From Beroe forskalii (Eukaryota; Ctenophora; Nuda; Beroida; Beroidae): 64,000 bases of DNA. A program made the translations under genes and the position numbers. A model generated the notes under the pieces. That model made no database searches. It was not told the DNA's origin and worked only from the letters and a program-made list of their open reading frames with translations. Below, piece by piece: positions 31,401-43,500 of the stretch. The number at the start of each line of letters is the position of its first letter. Within the stretch, counting starts at the first letter, position 1. Location: positions 1 to 64,000 of the forward strand of contig WFMF01000452.1 in assembly GCA_011033025.1 (NCBI GenBank), given 5' to 3'.

Positions 31401-33573
31401 TATGCCCATGAAACCAAGCTCAGTATTCCAATACTATGGGTTGGGGATGGGGTCACTGACTGTGTGGATGGTTCAGACGAAGATCTAGCAAGTTGGGAGA
31501 GTTGTGGTTCGGGAAAAACTCACCGTTTTGTGACCGAAAAAACGAGCTGCATTGATGTATACATCTGTCAAAATGAGAAAGAGCATTACATCGAACTCGG
31601 CAGTCTTTGTGACGGAGTGGAAAATTGTGGAAATGAAAATCAGATCTGTAGGACCACCCAAAGGACCCCAAGTGTTTTCCGGGAATTGAAAAGACTTAGG
31701 AAACACGGTATGAATTACTTCAAGACTCATCACTGTATGAAGGGGTTAGAAAATCTGGAAAGGCTGAAAAATGAGATTTGTACTAAGAAATTAGTGAATC
31801 TGGTCTCCAAAACGATTCTCGGTCACGCGAGGAGCATCTTGGTTGCCCCAGCAGCACAATACAGCTGTAAGGTCATGTATGGTGAGCTTTACATTTACAT
31901 GAGCTGTCTTGGCTACTGTAGCGAGTCAAAATGTCCCCTGAATAATTCCCAGCTTCCCTTGGTGCACAATGCCTGCCCGGGACAGTATCCACAGAGAGTC
32001 TTCACTTTGGTGGACAACACTGCCCTAACTTTTCTAGTGAGGAAGGGGAAGTCCTATGCAAATGACTTCTTCTTGTGTGAGAATAATGTGTGTATTGACT
32101 ATAACATGGTCTGCGATCTTGTGGATGACTGTGGAGATGCCAGTGATGAGAACAGCTGTGATAACCATTTCCTGTGTACTGATGGGAAGCAATTCCTTCC
32201 CCTTAATCAGAAGTGCGATGGCACTATCGACTGTAAGGATTTCTCAGATGAGTGCAATGAAGAGTGCAGCAAACGTATTTTGTCTGGAAGTATTTACAGA
32301 TTCTTTGCTTGGTTCATCGGTTCCTTTGCTGTTCTTCTCAATTTAGAGTCAATGATAGGATGTTTGAAAAAGCTGACAGACTGTGAAAAGGCCCTCCACT
32401 TATCAAACAGAATGATGATCCTTCTCATCAGCTTGGGAGATTTTTGTGTGGGAGTGTATCTTCTAGCCATTGCCGTGTTTGACACATTTGTTTTCAAGGA
32501 ATCCTATTGTTTCCACCAGTATTCATGGCTTACAAGCTTGAATTGTGCCATACTGGGCAGTTTAAACACATTTGGTTCTCAACTATCAGTATTTTCCATG
32601 ACATCCTTGAGCATTCACAGACTCTGTGGCATTGTCATCAGAGACAACTATCGAAGCAAAAAACCAGTTTCTCGGACTGACAAACTGATCCTTCTCATCC
32701 AGAGTGCAGCCTTTGCCCTCATTGCAATAGCTACAGCACTCGTCCCACTACTAACAAGCCTAGAGGATTACTTTGTGAATGGTTTAGTTTATCATGATTC
32801 TATTGCTCTTTTCATCGGAATGGTTGACAAGAGGATGAACACGAATGCTCTGAGCGCATATTATGGAAGGATGAAAGATGAAGTTCTGAGTTGGGAGCTG
32901 ATCAACGAAATGATGTACCGGCTGTTCTCACATGACTACAATCTTGAGTCAGGATTTCAAAGAAAAGTTCATTTTTATGGTAACGATGGGGTTTGTTTAT
33001 TCAAGTATTTCGTTGAGAAGGATGACCCTCAGAGTATCTATGTTTTTGTTCTGCTCACAATCAACATATTCTGCTTTTTAGCGATATCGGTGTGTTATAC
33101 TGCCATTGGCTTTTCTGCCTTTAGAAGCTCTAAGTACCTTGCTAAAGCTGTTGGTCCCACGGGTCAGGAGGTAAGGCAGAGGAATAAGAAGATGCAGCGA
33201 CGAATCATAGTCCTGATCATGACAGACTTCGTGTGTTGGGTTCCCTTCATTACCATATGCTTCCTTCACCATGCTGATGTTAATTGATGCACGGTTCTTG
33301 TATATCACATTTTCCATCATATTCCTGCCGATTAACTCGGTTATCAACCCCCTGCTTTATGACGATGATACGATGATAATCCAAGCGGTGAAAAGCATAT
33401 CCCTAAGATTCTCAGCTCAGCTGAGATCCCTTGCTCGTTACAATCCTCGGGGAGCATTTCAAAGGTTCTTCACGTCAACGAGAAAGGAGGAAAAATGTGA
33501 TGGAGAAGTCGAGAGAAGTCAAATTTCTAATGTATCAAATCAACGACCAGCCATCGCTGAAGCAAGATTTTGA
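28440..33573 (+). CDS. LDLa-module seven-helix receptor (relaxin-receptor/LGR type), one frameshift
   Basis: Three exons: 28440-28509 (signal peptide, MDKASYFLSFAAMLSLLPSL), 30205-30719 and 30825-33573. The N-terminal 330 residues are Cys-rich. LDL-receptor class A modules follow at about residues 332-377, 383-415, 435-472, 613-640 and 641-675, with DCEDGSDE, DCVDGSDED, NCGNENQIC, DCGDASDENSC and DCKDFSDEC calcium cages (the third is degenerate). Seven hydrophobic helices start near residue 681. SIHRL stands where DRY is usual, TDFVCWVPF marks helix 6 and NSVINPLLYD marks helix 7, as in relaxin receptors and LGRs. No leucine-rich repeats are present. The frame breaks at about 33280: HHADVN-stop, with helix 7 continuing in the next frame. 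The ligand is unknown. Expected at the plasma membrane. Confidence 0.85.
28812..30105. mobile_element. TIR element with ATCCATTGG satellite arms, in receptor intron 1
   Basis: The outer ends mirror each other: TTTCACAAGAGTTTTGATTTTT at the left and AAAATACAACTCTTATGAAA at the right, each followed inward by CCAATGGATCCATTGG. The left arm (28840-29680) consists of TCCATTGGATCCATTGTG-type units and the right arm (29868-30075) of the complementary GGACACAATGGATCC type. The centre (29760-29850) is unique. No target duplication was identified. Open frames of 60-130 codons across it (IDPLDP-type repeats) are satellite translations. Confidence 0.65.
29686..29736. repeat. 51-bp perfect palindrome
   Basis: Two 25-base arms (TGTTTATGGGAGCCGTCACA then TATTA, and its exact complement) around a single G at 29711. 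It would form a very stable hairpin. It lies at the inner edge of the left satellite arm. Confidence 0.95.
30730..30806. mobile_element. 77-bp MITE making up most of receptor intron 2
   Basis: The ends GAGAAATAGGCGGTT and AACCGCCTATTTCTC are perfect 15-bp inverted repeats. The intron (30720-30824, GTTTCT...TTTTCAG) is only 105 bp, so the element accounts for about three quarters of it. The left 45 bp closely match the end of the 789-bp element at 17661-18449. Confidence 0.8.
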
Positions 33574-33970
33574 GAAAGGAATACAGTACAGACCTTGCTT
33601 AGGAGTTTGAATGAGAAGTACAGAGACGGTATATAAGGATGAACCAAAAACATGATTATTGATTAATTCCTGCAAAATTTCTTGAAATTTCAGTTCATGT
33701 CTATTCAGCCCTTGTCAAACTTCAAAGACACAGATACCATAATTCTTGCTGATATTTCCATGACATTAGAAAAGTTTTGAATTTAGCTGATGGATTTTGT
33801 AAGCTGATTTAATTTAATGGTTTATGACAGAAGTGTTTTATTGCTCTCATTTTACATAGAATTAGAATTTGATGTGCATCAACTCAGCATCATGCGTCCT
33901 GGTACCCTGGTATGACATCAGTCGCGACAGAAAAGCAGTCAACGATAGTCTAAGTCTTGATTTCACGACA
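33574..33970. other. Receptor 3' flank
   Basis: Follows the TGA at 33571-33573. No clear poly(A) signal or further gene. Confidence 0.35.
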
Positions 33971-33974
33971 CCTC

Positions 33975-35050
33975 AGTGATTCGGCGGTCATCGGCGCCTA
34001 TAGGCGCCGATAAGCGCCTATGGACCGCCTATCGGCGCCGTCGGCGCTTTTCGACCGCTTATCGGCGCCTATATTTCGGCGCCTATAGGCGCCTATAGGC
34101 GCCGATATTGATTTCTAGCAATCTATGTTATTCCTCTTTTTCGATGAATTAAGACAGTCATGAACTGGCGAGGATGAGTTTTATTAGCTGAGCTCCGAGT
34201 CTATGACCTATATTCATTGGCCTAAATTCTATAGGCGCCTATAGGCGCCTATAGGCGCCTATAGGCGCCGATGAATTAAAGTAGTCCTAAATTGGCCCGC
34301 AACATCGTTGGGTCAGGATTAGGGCTAAACTTGGGGTTAGGGTTGAATTAGGGTTAGGGTTAGGGTTAGGGTTAGGGTTAGGGTTAGGGTTAGGGTTGGG
34401 GTTAGGGTCAGGGTTAACTCAATCCCTAACCCAAACCCTAACCCAAACCCAAACCCTAACCCAAACCCTAACCCAAACCCTAACCCAAACCCTAACCCAA
34501 ACCCTAACCCAAACCCTAGGTGCCTAACCCAAACCCAGACCTAACCTAACCCAAACCCTAACCTAACCCCTAACCCAAGCCTAACCCTAACCTAACCCTA
34601 ACCCCAACCCAAACCTTAACTTCTAACCCCAAACCCCTAACCTGACATACCGTGAAACGAAAGCGCACGCCAATTTAGGACTGTTTTAATTCATCGGCGC
34701 CTATAGGCGCCTATAGGCGCCGAAAAAAGGCGGAAGAACACAGATTGCTAGACGGCAAAATCGGCGCAAAATCGGACGAAGAAACAGTATCGGCGCCTAT
34801 AGGCGCCTATAGGCGCCTATAGACGGTTGAAAACATAGGCGCCGATAAGCGGTCGAAAAGCGCCGACAGCGCCGATAGGCGGTCCATAGGCGCTTATCGG
34901 CGCTTATCGGCGCCTATAGGCGCCGATGACTGCCGAAAAAATGAAAAATGTCAGTTATAGGCGCCTATAGGCGCCGAAAAGCGGCACCGCCTATAGGCGC
35001 CGAATCGGCGCCGAAAAAAACTTATAGGCGCCTATAGGCGCCGAATCGGC
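33975..35050. mobile_element. Fold-back element rich in GGCGCCTATAGGCGCC palindromes
   Basis: The left arm (33980-34297) and right arm (34668-34930) are near-perfect reverse complements, for example 'tcatcggcgcctataggcgc' / 'gcgcctataggcgccgatga' and 'gccgatgaattaaa' / 'tttaattcatcggc'. Short self-complementary GGCGCCTATAGGCGCC units are repeated many times in both arms. More such units continue to about 35050. No open frame. The loop is telomere-like DNA (34322-34640). Confidence 0.8.
34322..34640. repeat. Interstitial telomere-like repeats, head-to-head
   Basis: About 34335-34415 is (TTAGGG)n with variants. After a short junction (CAGGGTTAACTCAATCCCTAA) the strand switches to (CCCTAA)n / (CCCAAA)n until about 34640. 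The order 5'-TTAGGG...CCCTAA-3' is the orientation expected if two chromosome ends had joined, or if one array was copied as an inverted repeat. Confidence 0.92.
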
Positions 35051-35199
35051 GGTTGGCACAAGTGGTAATGTGCCCATTTGACCTCGATAATTCGATATTA
35101 TTCCATATGCAATTAGATGAGGTGAAATGACCCCGGTCTACGACAATCCACCTACAGTTTGGAGCATTTTTGAAATTGAATGTGTGTACGATAATTCAG

Positions 35200-36720
35200 G
35201 TGCGACATTTCACCTCTTAGGGTAAGACAATTGACCTCAAGGCACGACAATTGACCTCAACGTACGACAATTGATCTCAAGATACAACAATTGACATCAA
35301 GGTACGACAATTGACATCAAAGTACGACAATTGACATCAAGGTACGACAATTGACATCAAGGTACGACAACTGACCTCAAGATACGACAATTGACGTAAA
35401 GTTCGGACTATTCACCTCAGGCTCAAGCTACGACAATTCACCTCAATGTACAACAATTGACCTCGATGTACGACAATTGACCTCAAGGTACAACAATTGA
35501 CCTCAAAGTACGACAATTGACCTCAAAGTACGACAATTTACCTCAAGGTACGACAATTGACCTCAAGGTACGACAATTGACCTCAAAGTACGACAATTTA
35601 ATTTTACCTCAAGGTACGACAATTGACCTCAAGGTACGCTACGACAATTCACCTCAAACTCAAAGTACGACAATTGACCTCTAGGCACGACAATTTACCT
35701 CAAGGTACGAAAATTTACCTTAAGGTACGACAATTGACCTCAAGGGGTGACAATTCACCTCAAGCTAGGAAAATTCGATATACTATACGACAATTGACCT
35801 CAGGGTGTAAAAATTTATTCACCTCAAACTAGGACAATTCAATATAATAATAAAGTACGACATTTCACCTCAAAGTACGACAATTGACCTCAAGGTACGA
35901 CAATTCACCTCAAAGTACGACAATTCACCTCAAAGCACGACAATTTACTCAAGGTACGAGAATTGACCTTAAGGTACGACAATTGACCTCAAAGGGTGAC
36001 AATTCACCTCAAGCTTGGACAATTCAATATAAAGTACGACATTTCACCTCAAAGTACGACATTTCACCTCAAACTCAAAGTACGACAATTGACCTCTAAG
36101 TACGACAATTGACCTTAAAGTACGACAATTCACCTCAAAGTACGACAATTGACCTCAAAGTACGACAATTGACCTCAGGCTCAAGGTACGACAATTGACC
36201 TCAAGGTACGACAATTCACCTCAAATTACGACAATTGACCTCAAAGCACGACAATTTAGTTTTACCTCAAGGTACGAAAATTGATCTTAAGGTACGGTAC
36301 GACAATTGACCTCAAGGGGTGACAATTGACCTCAAGCTAGGACAATTCGATATAAAGTAGTAGTACGACAATTGACCTCAAAGTACGACAATTGACCTCA
36401 GGGTGTAACAATTTATTCACCTCAAGCTAGGACAATTCAATATAATAATAAAGTACGACATTTCACCTCAAAGTACGATAATTGACCTCAAGCTACGAGT
36501 ACGACTATTCACCACAAAGTACAACAATTGACCTCAGGGTACGACAGTTGACCTCAGTGTGTGACAATTCAGCTTCAATGCCACGACAATTCACCTCAGG
36601 TACGACAATCAACCTCGGCCTCAAGGTACGACAATTGACATCGAGGAAGCAGTAAGACAATTGAACTCACGGTACGACAATTGACATCAGGGTGTGACAA
36701 TTCACCTAGCCTCAAGCTTG
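35200..36720. repeat. 20-bp satellite (TACGACAATTGACCTCAAGG), about 1.5 kb
   Basis: Degenerate tandem units in which GACAATT(G/C)ACCTCAA is most constant. Each unit contains CAATTG, a small palindrome. Higher-order variants such as 'gacaattcgatataaagta' recur several times, showing block duplication within the array. Confidence 0.93.
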
Positions 36721-36812
36721 TCTGAGGTCTGACGTCGTGGCGCGCGCCGCGAGGGGTCTGGAAACGCCTGACAACCTCAAGCTACGACAATACATCGAAC
36801 CTCAACCAGGGT

Positions 36813-37139
36813 CTTGTCTGACGTCGACAGACCCTATCGAGAATCAGAGCCGCGGCGCCGTGCGCCGCGCGCGGCGCTGATTCTCAGCTGGCGTCAGCGG
36901 GTTCCCCTAACCAGGGGCGTCGCGCCGCGCACTCCGTGCGCGTAACCAGGGTCCTGGTTAGGGCAAGTCAGCGGGTCATACATCGTACGACAACCATAAG
37001 GTCCTGGTTAGGGCAATTTCGTAGGATGTTGTCGTACGATGTATGACCCGCTGACATGACACCAGCCGCGAAGCGGCTGGCGTCAGCGCCGCGCGCGCGG
37101 CGCTGATTCTCGAGAAGGTCTGTCAATGCCAGACAAGTA
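36813..37139. mobile_element. TIR element with about 100-bp arms, host of a nested mini-MITE
   Basis: The ends mirror each other: CTTGTCTGACGTCGACAGAC at the left, GTCTGTCAATGCCAGACAAG at the right. The arms share CGAGAATCAG, GCGCCGCGCGCG runs, TGGCGTCAGCG and GGTCATACATCGTACGACAAC in inverse order. The 65-bp mini-MITE at 36902-36966 is inserted in the left arm. A second fragment of the mini-MITE (GGTCCTGGTTAGGGCAA) is at 37000-37016, near the loop. Confidence 0.7.
36902..36966. mobile_element. 65-bp mini-MITE with 9-bp target duplication, copy 2
   Basis: Same ends as the copy at 5518-5587 (TTCCCCTAACCAGG ... CCTGGTTAGGGCAA); it differs mainly by lacking one CGCGC unit in the core. It is flanked by GTCAGCGGG on both sides (36893-36901 and 36967-36975). 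Confidence 0.88.
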
Positions 37140-37816
37140 GGATGTTACCCTACCCTCGCGCGCGCGGCGCAACATTCCACATTTGGACGTCACTTTGCCC
37201 CATGTTTGTAGGATGTTACCCTACCCTCCGCCGCGCACGCAAGGTTTTCCGCGGGGAGTATGCAACACGACCCTCCAAACCTCCGAGTGTTGCGCGCAGG
37301 GATGGGAGAAATCCATCAAGCCCCATGTCAGAGGAAATAGACAGGCAACGTCCGTCGAGGGGCAATTTTTCACAGTTTAAATGTAAAAACTTTATAATCA
37401 ATTTCTGTGATTTGACTACGATAAAGATGACTGTATTTGTTCTGCAAAGAAGAGATACTAAATTTTTAATTGAAAAATTGTGATTTATTGCTATTATAAT
37501 TCTGCCTAAAATTGATTATTTTTTCACATTTTGATAGTTTTTTTTGTGATGAGTGGCTGTTTCCAATCTGAGCTGCTGAAATGATCTGCAAAAAATGGTT
37601 CTATGATTGTAATTTATTGTGGGTACTTCGACTAATCGACTAGACTTGAGGGTACTTAATTCTAGGGAAACATATTGATGAGAAGATTGTTTGAATAGTT
37701 GAGACTTGAGTTGATGTAACTCATTCAATTCCATATGAGTATCCCTGTTGCCAGTTGGTGGTTGAAAATAAGCACACAACACATAATTATCAGAAGGGGA
37801 TATCAATGACAGTGTA
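37140..37816. other. Repeat fragments and AT-rich DNA
   Basis: 'gtaggatgttaccctaccct' occurs at 37137 and 37208, a short direct repeat. 37258-37322 is the reverse complement of 5599-5660. Nothing coding is supported. Confidence 0.5.
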
Positions 37817-37819
37817 TTA

Positions 37820-38998
37820 GACCCCAACTAATCGTGACATGATGCGTCACGTCACGCATCACGTCATGCGTCCCCTGTTCTAACTAATTGTGACATGACG
37901 CGTCACGTCACGAGTCACGTCACGATTAGTTAGAACAGGGGATGCGTCCCCTGTTCGGAAGAAAATCCTAACTAATCGTGACGTGATGCATCACATCACG
38001 ATCTCGCGCGCGCATTTCTTTCAGATTTTGACTTAGGATATCAATGAGCAGAGCGAGATCTAGTTTCAAATAAAGAAACAAGAAGGAGCTTCATATGATT
38101 CCTGACAAGTCACAAGACAAAAGGTCTTTTACAACTCAAGTTGAAAGTTAGAGCGTCAACTAGGACCTGTTTTATTTGCCCAAAAATACTGCAATAACGC
38201 ATTAACTTTAAAAATAAATAACCAAGCTATCGGTTGTCAGCAAAATTGAGTGAAAAATTCAAATTGCGAAGGCAGAACTGGAAACAACACAAGTACACAC
38301 TACACTCTACACAGAGCAAGGACAAGCAACATATCAGATAACAACACAAGAGAAATGGTGTCTGCTGATTAGGTAGGCGTTGACCCCTGCCATAGACTGA
38401 CCACTGATCAGGTAACCTGTATCATGCAATAATGCAAGGGCGGTTGATATGAGACATAGGTCACCTGATCAGCCTACATCAGGGGTCAACGCCTACCTCA
38501 TCAGCAGACACCATTTCTCTTTATTGCTATCTGATATGTTGCTTTTCCTTGCTCTGTGTAGTGTGTTGCAGTTGTGCCTTCACATTATTTATTGTTCGTT
38601 CAATTTTGCTGACAATTGATAGCTTCATAATATGAAGTTTGTGCTTGATGCGTTATTGCAGTACTTTTGGGAAAATAAAACAGGTCTTAGTTGAACCTTT
38701 CGTTTTCACCTTGAGTTGTTAAAGACCTCTTGTCTTGTGACTTGTCAGAAATCATATGAAGTTACTTCTTGTTTCTTAGATCTCGCTCTGCTCATTGAAG
38801 AAATGCGCGCGCGAGATCATGACGTAACGCGTCATGTCACGATTAGTTAGGATTTTCTTCAGAACAGGGGACACATCCCCTGTTCTAACTAATCGTGACA
38901 TGACGCGTGACGTGACGCGTGACGTCACGATTAGTTAGAACAGGAGACGCATGACGTGATGCGTGACGTGACGCGTCATGTCATGATTAGTTGGGGTC
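37820..38998. mobile_element. 1,179-bp fold-back element with 3-bp TTA duplication
   Basis: The two halves are reverse complements over most of their length. The ends are GACCCCAACTAATCGTGACA / TGTCATGATTAGTTGGGGTC, with CACGTCACG-type repeats in the outer 200 bp of each arm. Inner arms contain mirrored 'gagcagagcgagatct', 'gacaagtcacaagaca' and 'ggggtcaacgcctacct'. TTA flanks both ends (37817-37819 and 38999-39001), as in PIF/Harbinger-type insertions. No transposase. Confidence 0.75.
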
Positions 38999-39001
38999 TT
39001 A

Positions 39002-40502
39002 GGGGCAAGTATAGTACAATAGTACATTGGTTGATTGATTGGAAATGGTTGATCAATCAAGAGTCAAGACCATTTGAGTGACTGATGTATTTACTGATCC
39101 AAAATGACTTAAATCGTGTTTAAGTAAGCCATATTATAGTTGTTTCCCACCTAGCTCAAAGATTTTTTGTGTTAAACTCATCAGTTGATCAAATAAAGTT
39201 GTTAGATCGACCAATTCCATTCCATTGACATGTGGATGTTATGCCTACGTGAAGAGGCTTGATAGTATGAACTTCTATACTATTGTCAGACTTATTAACT
39301 ATAATAATTCCATCAACCAATGTACTATACATGCACCTCATACTGTATTTCCTCTGTATCATTCTTTTTATAGGTTGCTCTAACCAGGTTTTGCACGACT
39401 GTGGGGTTGCTCCTTGCTCCAAACCAGGGGTGTTGTCTGATGCCCATAGTTATATCAGGGAAACCTTGTATTTGCATTGTATTGACATGAATAAATTTGT
39501 TCCCCTTTATCCCTTCCCCTCTGGCCTTTTTGCCTTACAAATTTGCATTGAAGGTTTTTAATGTGCATGTAAAGTTGCAAATAAAAATGGTACGTAAACA
39601 AGGTACTAAATATTATACAATGTTGACCATGCTTACTACATAATATCAGAAGGCAGAATTGTACATGGTGACAGACACATTTCCAAAATGTGGAACCTTT
39701 TATCACAAGACTAGGCAGCAGTTGTCACATCTCAAGTGATTACCCATATGTCTGCACATGCATTGATTGATGAATTTCTTTGGTATTTTGCATGTTTTAT
39801 CCATTGATCCATGTGCACACATATATATGGGGTAGGATTGGTTATAATTTTCTCTGATATGTTTGAAGTGATTGATCATTTCAATGAAACACAAAAATTC
39901 TCAAATATGAAATCAAACCCATACACTTTTCTCTGATAAGGATAATATGGCTACCAAAGTATCTGTATTTAAAAATTTCTAGGCGGCCCCAGCATCAATA
40001 TGACTATGTCATGTGCCTGGTTCAGCCGATCAGTCCCACTTAGCCTGATCTGGTCTGTATAATCCATTCATATAAACATAAAGAAAATATCATACAGATA
40101 TTTTGTTGTGATTCGTATTTTGATCTATTTGAAAAGAAAGGGCAATGATGGACTGATAAATTTGATTATATATATATACTATGGACAGTAAATTTGCTAG
40201 TGCCATTCATCAAAAATTGCAATTTATGTGACATAATATGAAGATTATTAAGAAGCTCTGATTGCTTTGGGGTATGTCCCGAAGACCTATATATATATTA
40301 ATTTTAACTGGTGGGTCTGAAATAATCAATTTTCATCAATTCAGCCCTTTTTACCTTTTATTAAATTAAAAATGCTTTTGTATCCATAGGTTCAATATCA
40401 AATCATGCATTGAATTGAATTTGCAGAGAATCAACTAAATTGTGAAAATTAATTCATAAGTGCAATGAATGTTTTTGATGCCAAAAATATTTATCAGGTC
40501 CC
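39002..40502. other. Upstream of eEF2K
   Basis: AT-rich; no repeat family recognised. An earlier eEF2K exon encoding an N-terminal extension could lie here. An acceptor-like TTTATCAG stands at 40490-40497, just before the first recognised coding exon. Confidence 0.4.
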
Positions 40503-43500
40503 ATGGCAACTGTTAATGACAAAAAGGTTGAGTTGGGGTTTGGAAGAAAACCAGCAAAGTTATCTGCTTTTGGTAAATGGAAACAATTCTCAGCTGCTGC
40601 TCATGATTATGTAGGTATATGATCTGAATTTTGAATAGATGATAGACCTATGTCTAATCATCCTGCAATTGATCAAATTATTGGTGGTAGACATAATGGT
40701 ATTAGATGCTTGAAGTTTCATGAGGGATAGCCATATGGACAAGAATTGCAGTAATTAAAATTCTCGTTAGGTGAAAATATCTTTATTTCATGCCCTTGGG
40801 TATCATAATGATACTCAGTAATAATATATCATGAAATCTAAGAATCTATAATCTTGTATCTCAGGCTCATCTGAATGATGAATGGGGCTACATTTTTGAT
40901 AAATCACCAACTGAAAGAGCTATGAGGTGGAGATATGATGTTCTCAAAAAAGAGTTCTTTTCAGATGAAGTTGAAGTTAAGATTGACCCAGAGGTGAATT
41001 GAAAGATCTGCCAAATTGTTATAAGAACTATATCAAGGCTGAACATAATTTAAGGAAGGCATCCAGACATTTTGTTCTTGATAAAACATCCAACTATTCT
41101 TCATCAAGATGTGGTTCACAATTTAAAAGTATATATCATCTTACTTAGTTAACTTACTAAGCATAACTCGGTCACTGAAAATTTCCTTTTTACAGTCATT
41201 TGCTCATGGAGCGATGAGAGAATGCTTTAGAGCAAAGAAACTATCTAAATTCACCTCGAGAAATACAGCGAATCCTGATGATGATTGGCATTTACCATTT
41301 GCCAATATAGTTGCAAAGAAGTATTTCAATGATACTGACAGGTAATTACATAGACCTGAAAAATTCCTACCATGTGAAAATAATCATACCTTTTAGTAAC
41401 TAGGTTACATTGTAACAAGATGAGCTGCATGCGAACATTGTTTTTTTTCACTAATCATGTAATTTGGGGCAATGATAAAAAATGAATTTTCTCTCACAAG
41501 TTATCTTGCATCAGCTGAATTCATATTTTCCTAATAATGGCAAAATATTAGCTTCATTGCCTCTATCCATTCAAGCCTGAGTAGAGACTTAGGTCTTAGA
41601 GGAGTCATTTAGTTTTATTTAAAAATTTGAAGTCATGAAACATCTTCAGAAAAGCGTACTTTGATGATGTTCAGTTACAAATGGATGCAAAGTATTGGGC
41701 AGAAGAATACAATAAAGCAGATCCTCCAAAGAAAATTGATATTATGCAGATGATGATAATAGAATTGGTGGACAGACCTGAAAAACCACTTTTCCATGTT
41801 GAAACAGTCATAGGTGAATTCCACTCCCACTTTTTACACATCATTCACATTTTTTATGTTTCCAGGTCATCTTGCATCAACTGAATTTATTGATTCGTAT
41901 TATGATAGCAAATATGCGAATTTGTTATTTCCTAATGAATAATATTCCTTTTCAGAGGGTGTTTATGTAAAATACAATTCTAACAGTGGATTTGTGGAAC
42001 ACAACTCTGATCATACATGCAGAAATACGCCTCAGGTTAGACAAGGTTGCTGAATGTTCATCATGAAATCTATCATTTCAAATTTAGTTTTTCTTTTATT
42101 TTGTTTACAGTAAGTTATTCTTTTAATTTCATTCTAAATTCTTCTATGCAATATTGATGCCTCCACAGAAAGAATAACTGATCATTCACCCTAGGCATTC
42201 TCGCACTTCACATTTGAAGCGTCAGGCCACAAGCTGATGGTGGTGGACGTGCAGGGGGTTGGAGACATTTACACAGACCCCCAGATCCACACCTACAATG
42301 GGGAGGGATATGGGAGTGGGAACCTGGCCACCAAAGGCATGGCCCTCTTCTTTAATACCCATCGTTGCAATGTCATCTGCGAGGCTCTGGGTTAGTGAGA
42401 AAACTGTGAAGTTATGATTTGAGGAATTCTCTCAATTGTTCTCATTTCTATTTGGAAATTTGAGCAATTCTCTTATATTTCTCCTTATTTCTATGGAAAT
42501 TTGAGTACGTTTTTATGCAGATTCTTTTATTGCTGAAGACTTTCAGTGTTTCAGCGCCACCTGCCCTTTGCTCTCCAACTCAATTATCACTGCATACCCC
42601 AGTACCCACGTGCCAGGATATAGATGTTATGTAGCGTTTTAATTCATAATTGGGTCTTTATATGTTAGCCTAGCAAGAAAATATTATTATCATCCGGTTT
42701 TTATGGTGAAAGTTCAAACTGCAGTAAGCACGTCTTTAGTGTGTGCCGATTAGGTGCAACATACAGGCATGATTACCTAAACGGGGCCCAAATTTAAGCT
42801 GTGCACCAAAAGACGTACAAACTGTTGTTGTGTTAATATTGAAGACTACACCTTCCTTATTTTCAGGATTAAGCAAATTTGATCTGACGAGCAAGGAGAG
42901 GAAAAGGACCAACACTTTCAGCGACGGATTCACTTGCATGCGTAAGTTGATACCATGATAGTATGATTTATCTCCAATTGTTTATTTAATTGAGTTTATA
43001 ATTTCTTAACCGCAAAAGATTGGTATACAAATCAAGCGAAGAATATTCAATATTCTGAGGCCCTTTCCTTTGAGATTTATTAATTACCCGGGTTTAATCA
43101 CTTGTCCTTGGAGACAGGATCCTTATCGCTAAGTTCAGTTGGGAGTGACAAGCACAGCTTTGAGGAGGAGGACGAGGAGGAGGAGCAGGTCTTTGACAGT
43201 GGGATAGAGGACTCTGTCGAGAAGAAGGTAAGCTTTGCAATGGGGGTCGGGGGTTTATCCACATGTGAGCGCATGGATCACCCCAGTAATCACTAATCAT
43301 TGTATCACTATCATCGAATTTCATGTTTATAAAGTAGCGTTGAAGATTTGTAAGCTTATTATCTATGATTCAAAATGCTCGCAAACTTTAGACTCCCACA
43401 CAACCCTTTACCGACAACTTACCCTGAACCCTTCCAGAACCGGAGCCCCTCGCACTCCGCCCTTCCCATTATCAGACTTCCTTCCAGCAGTCTCCACGTC

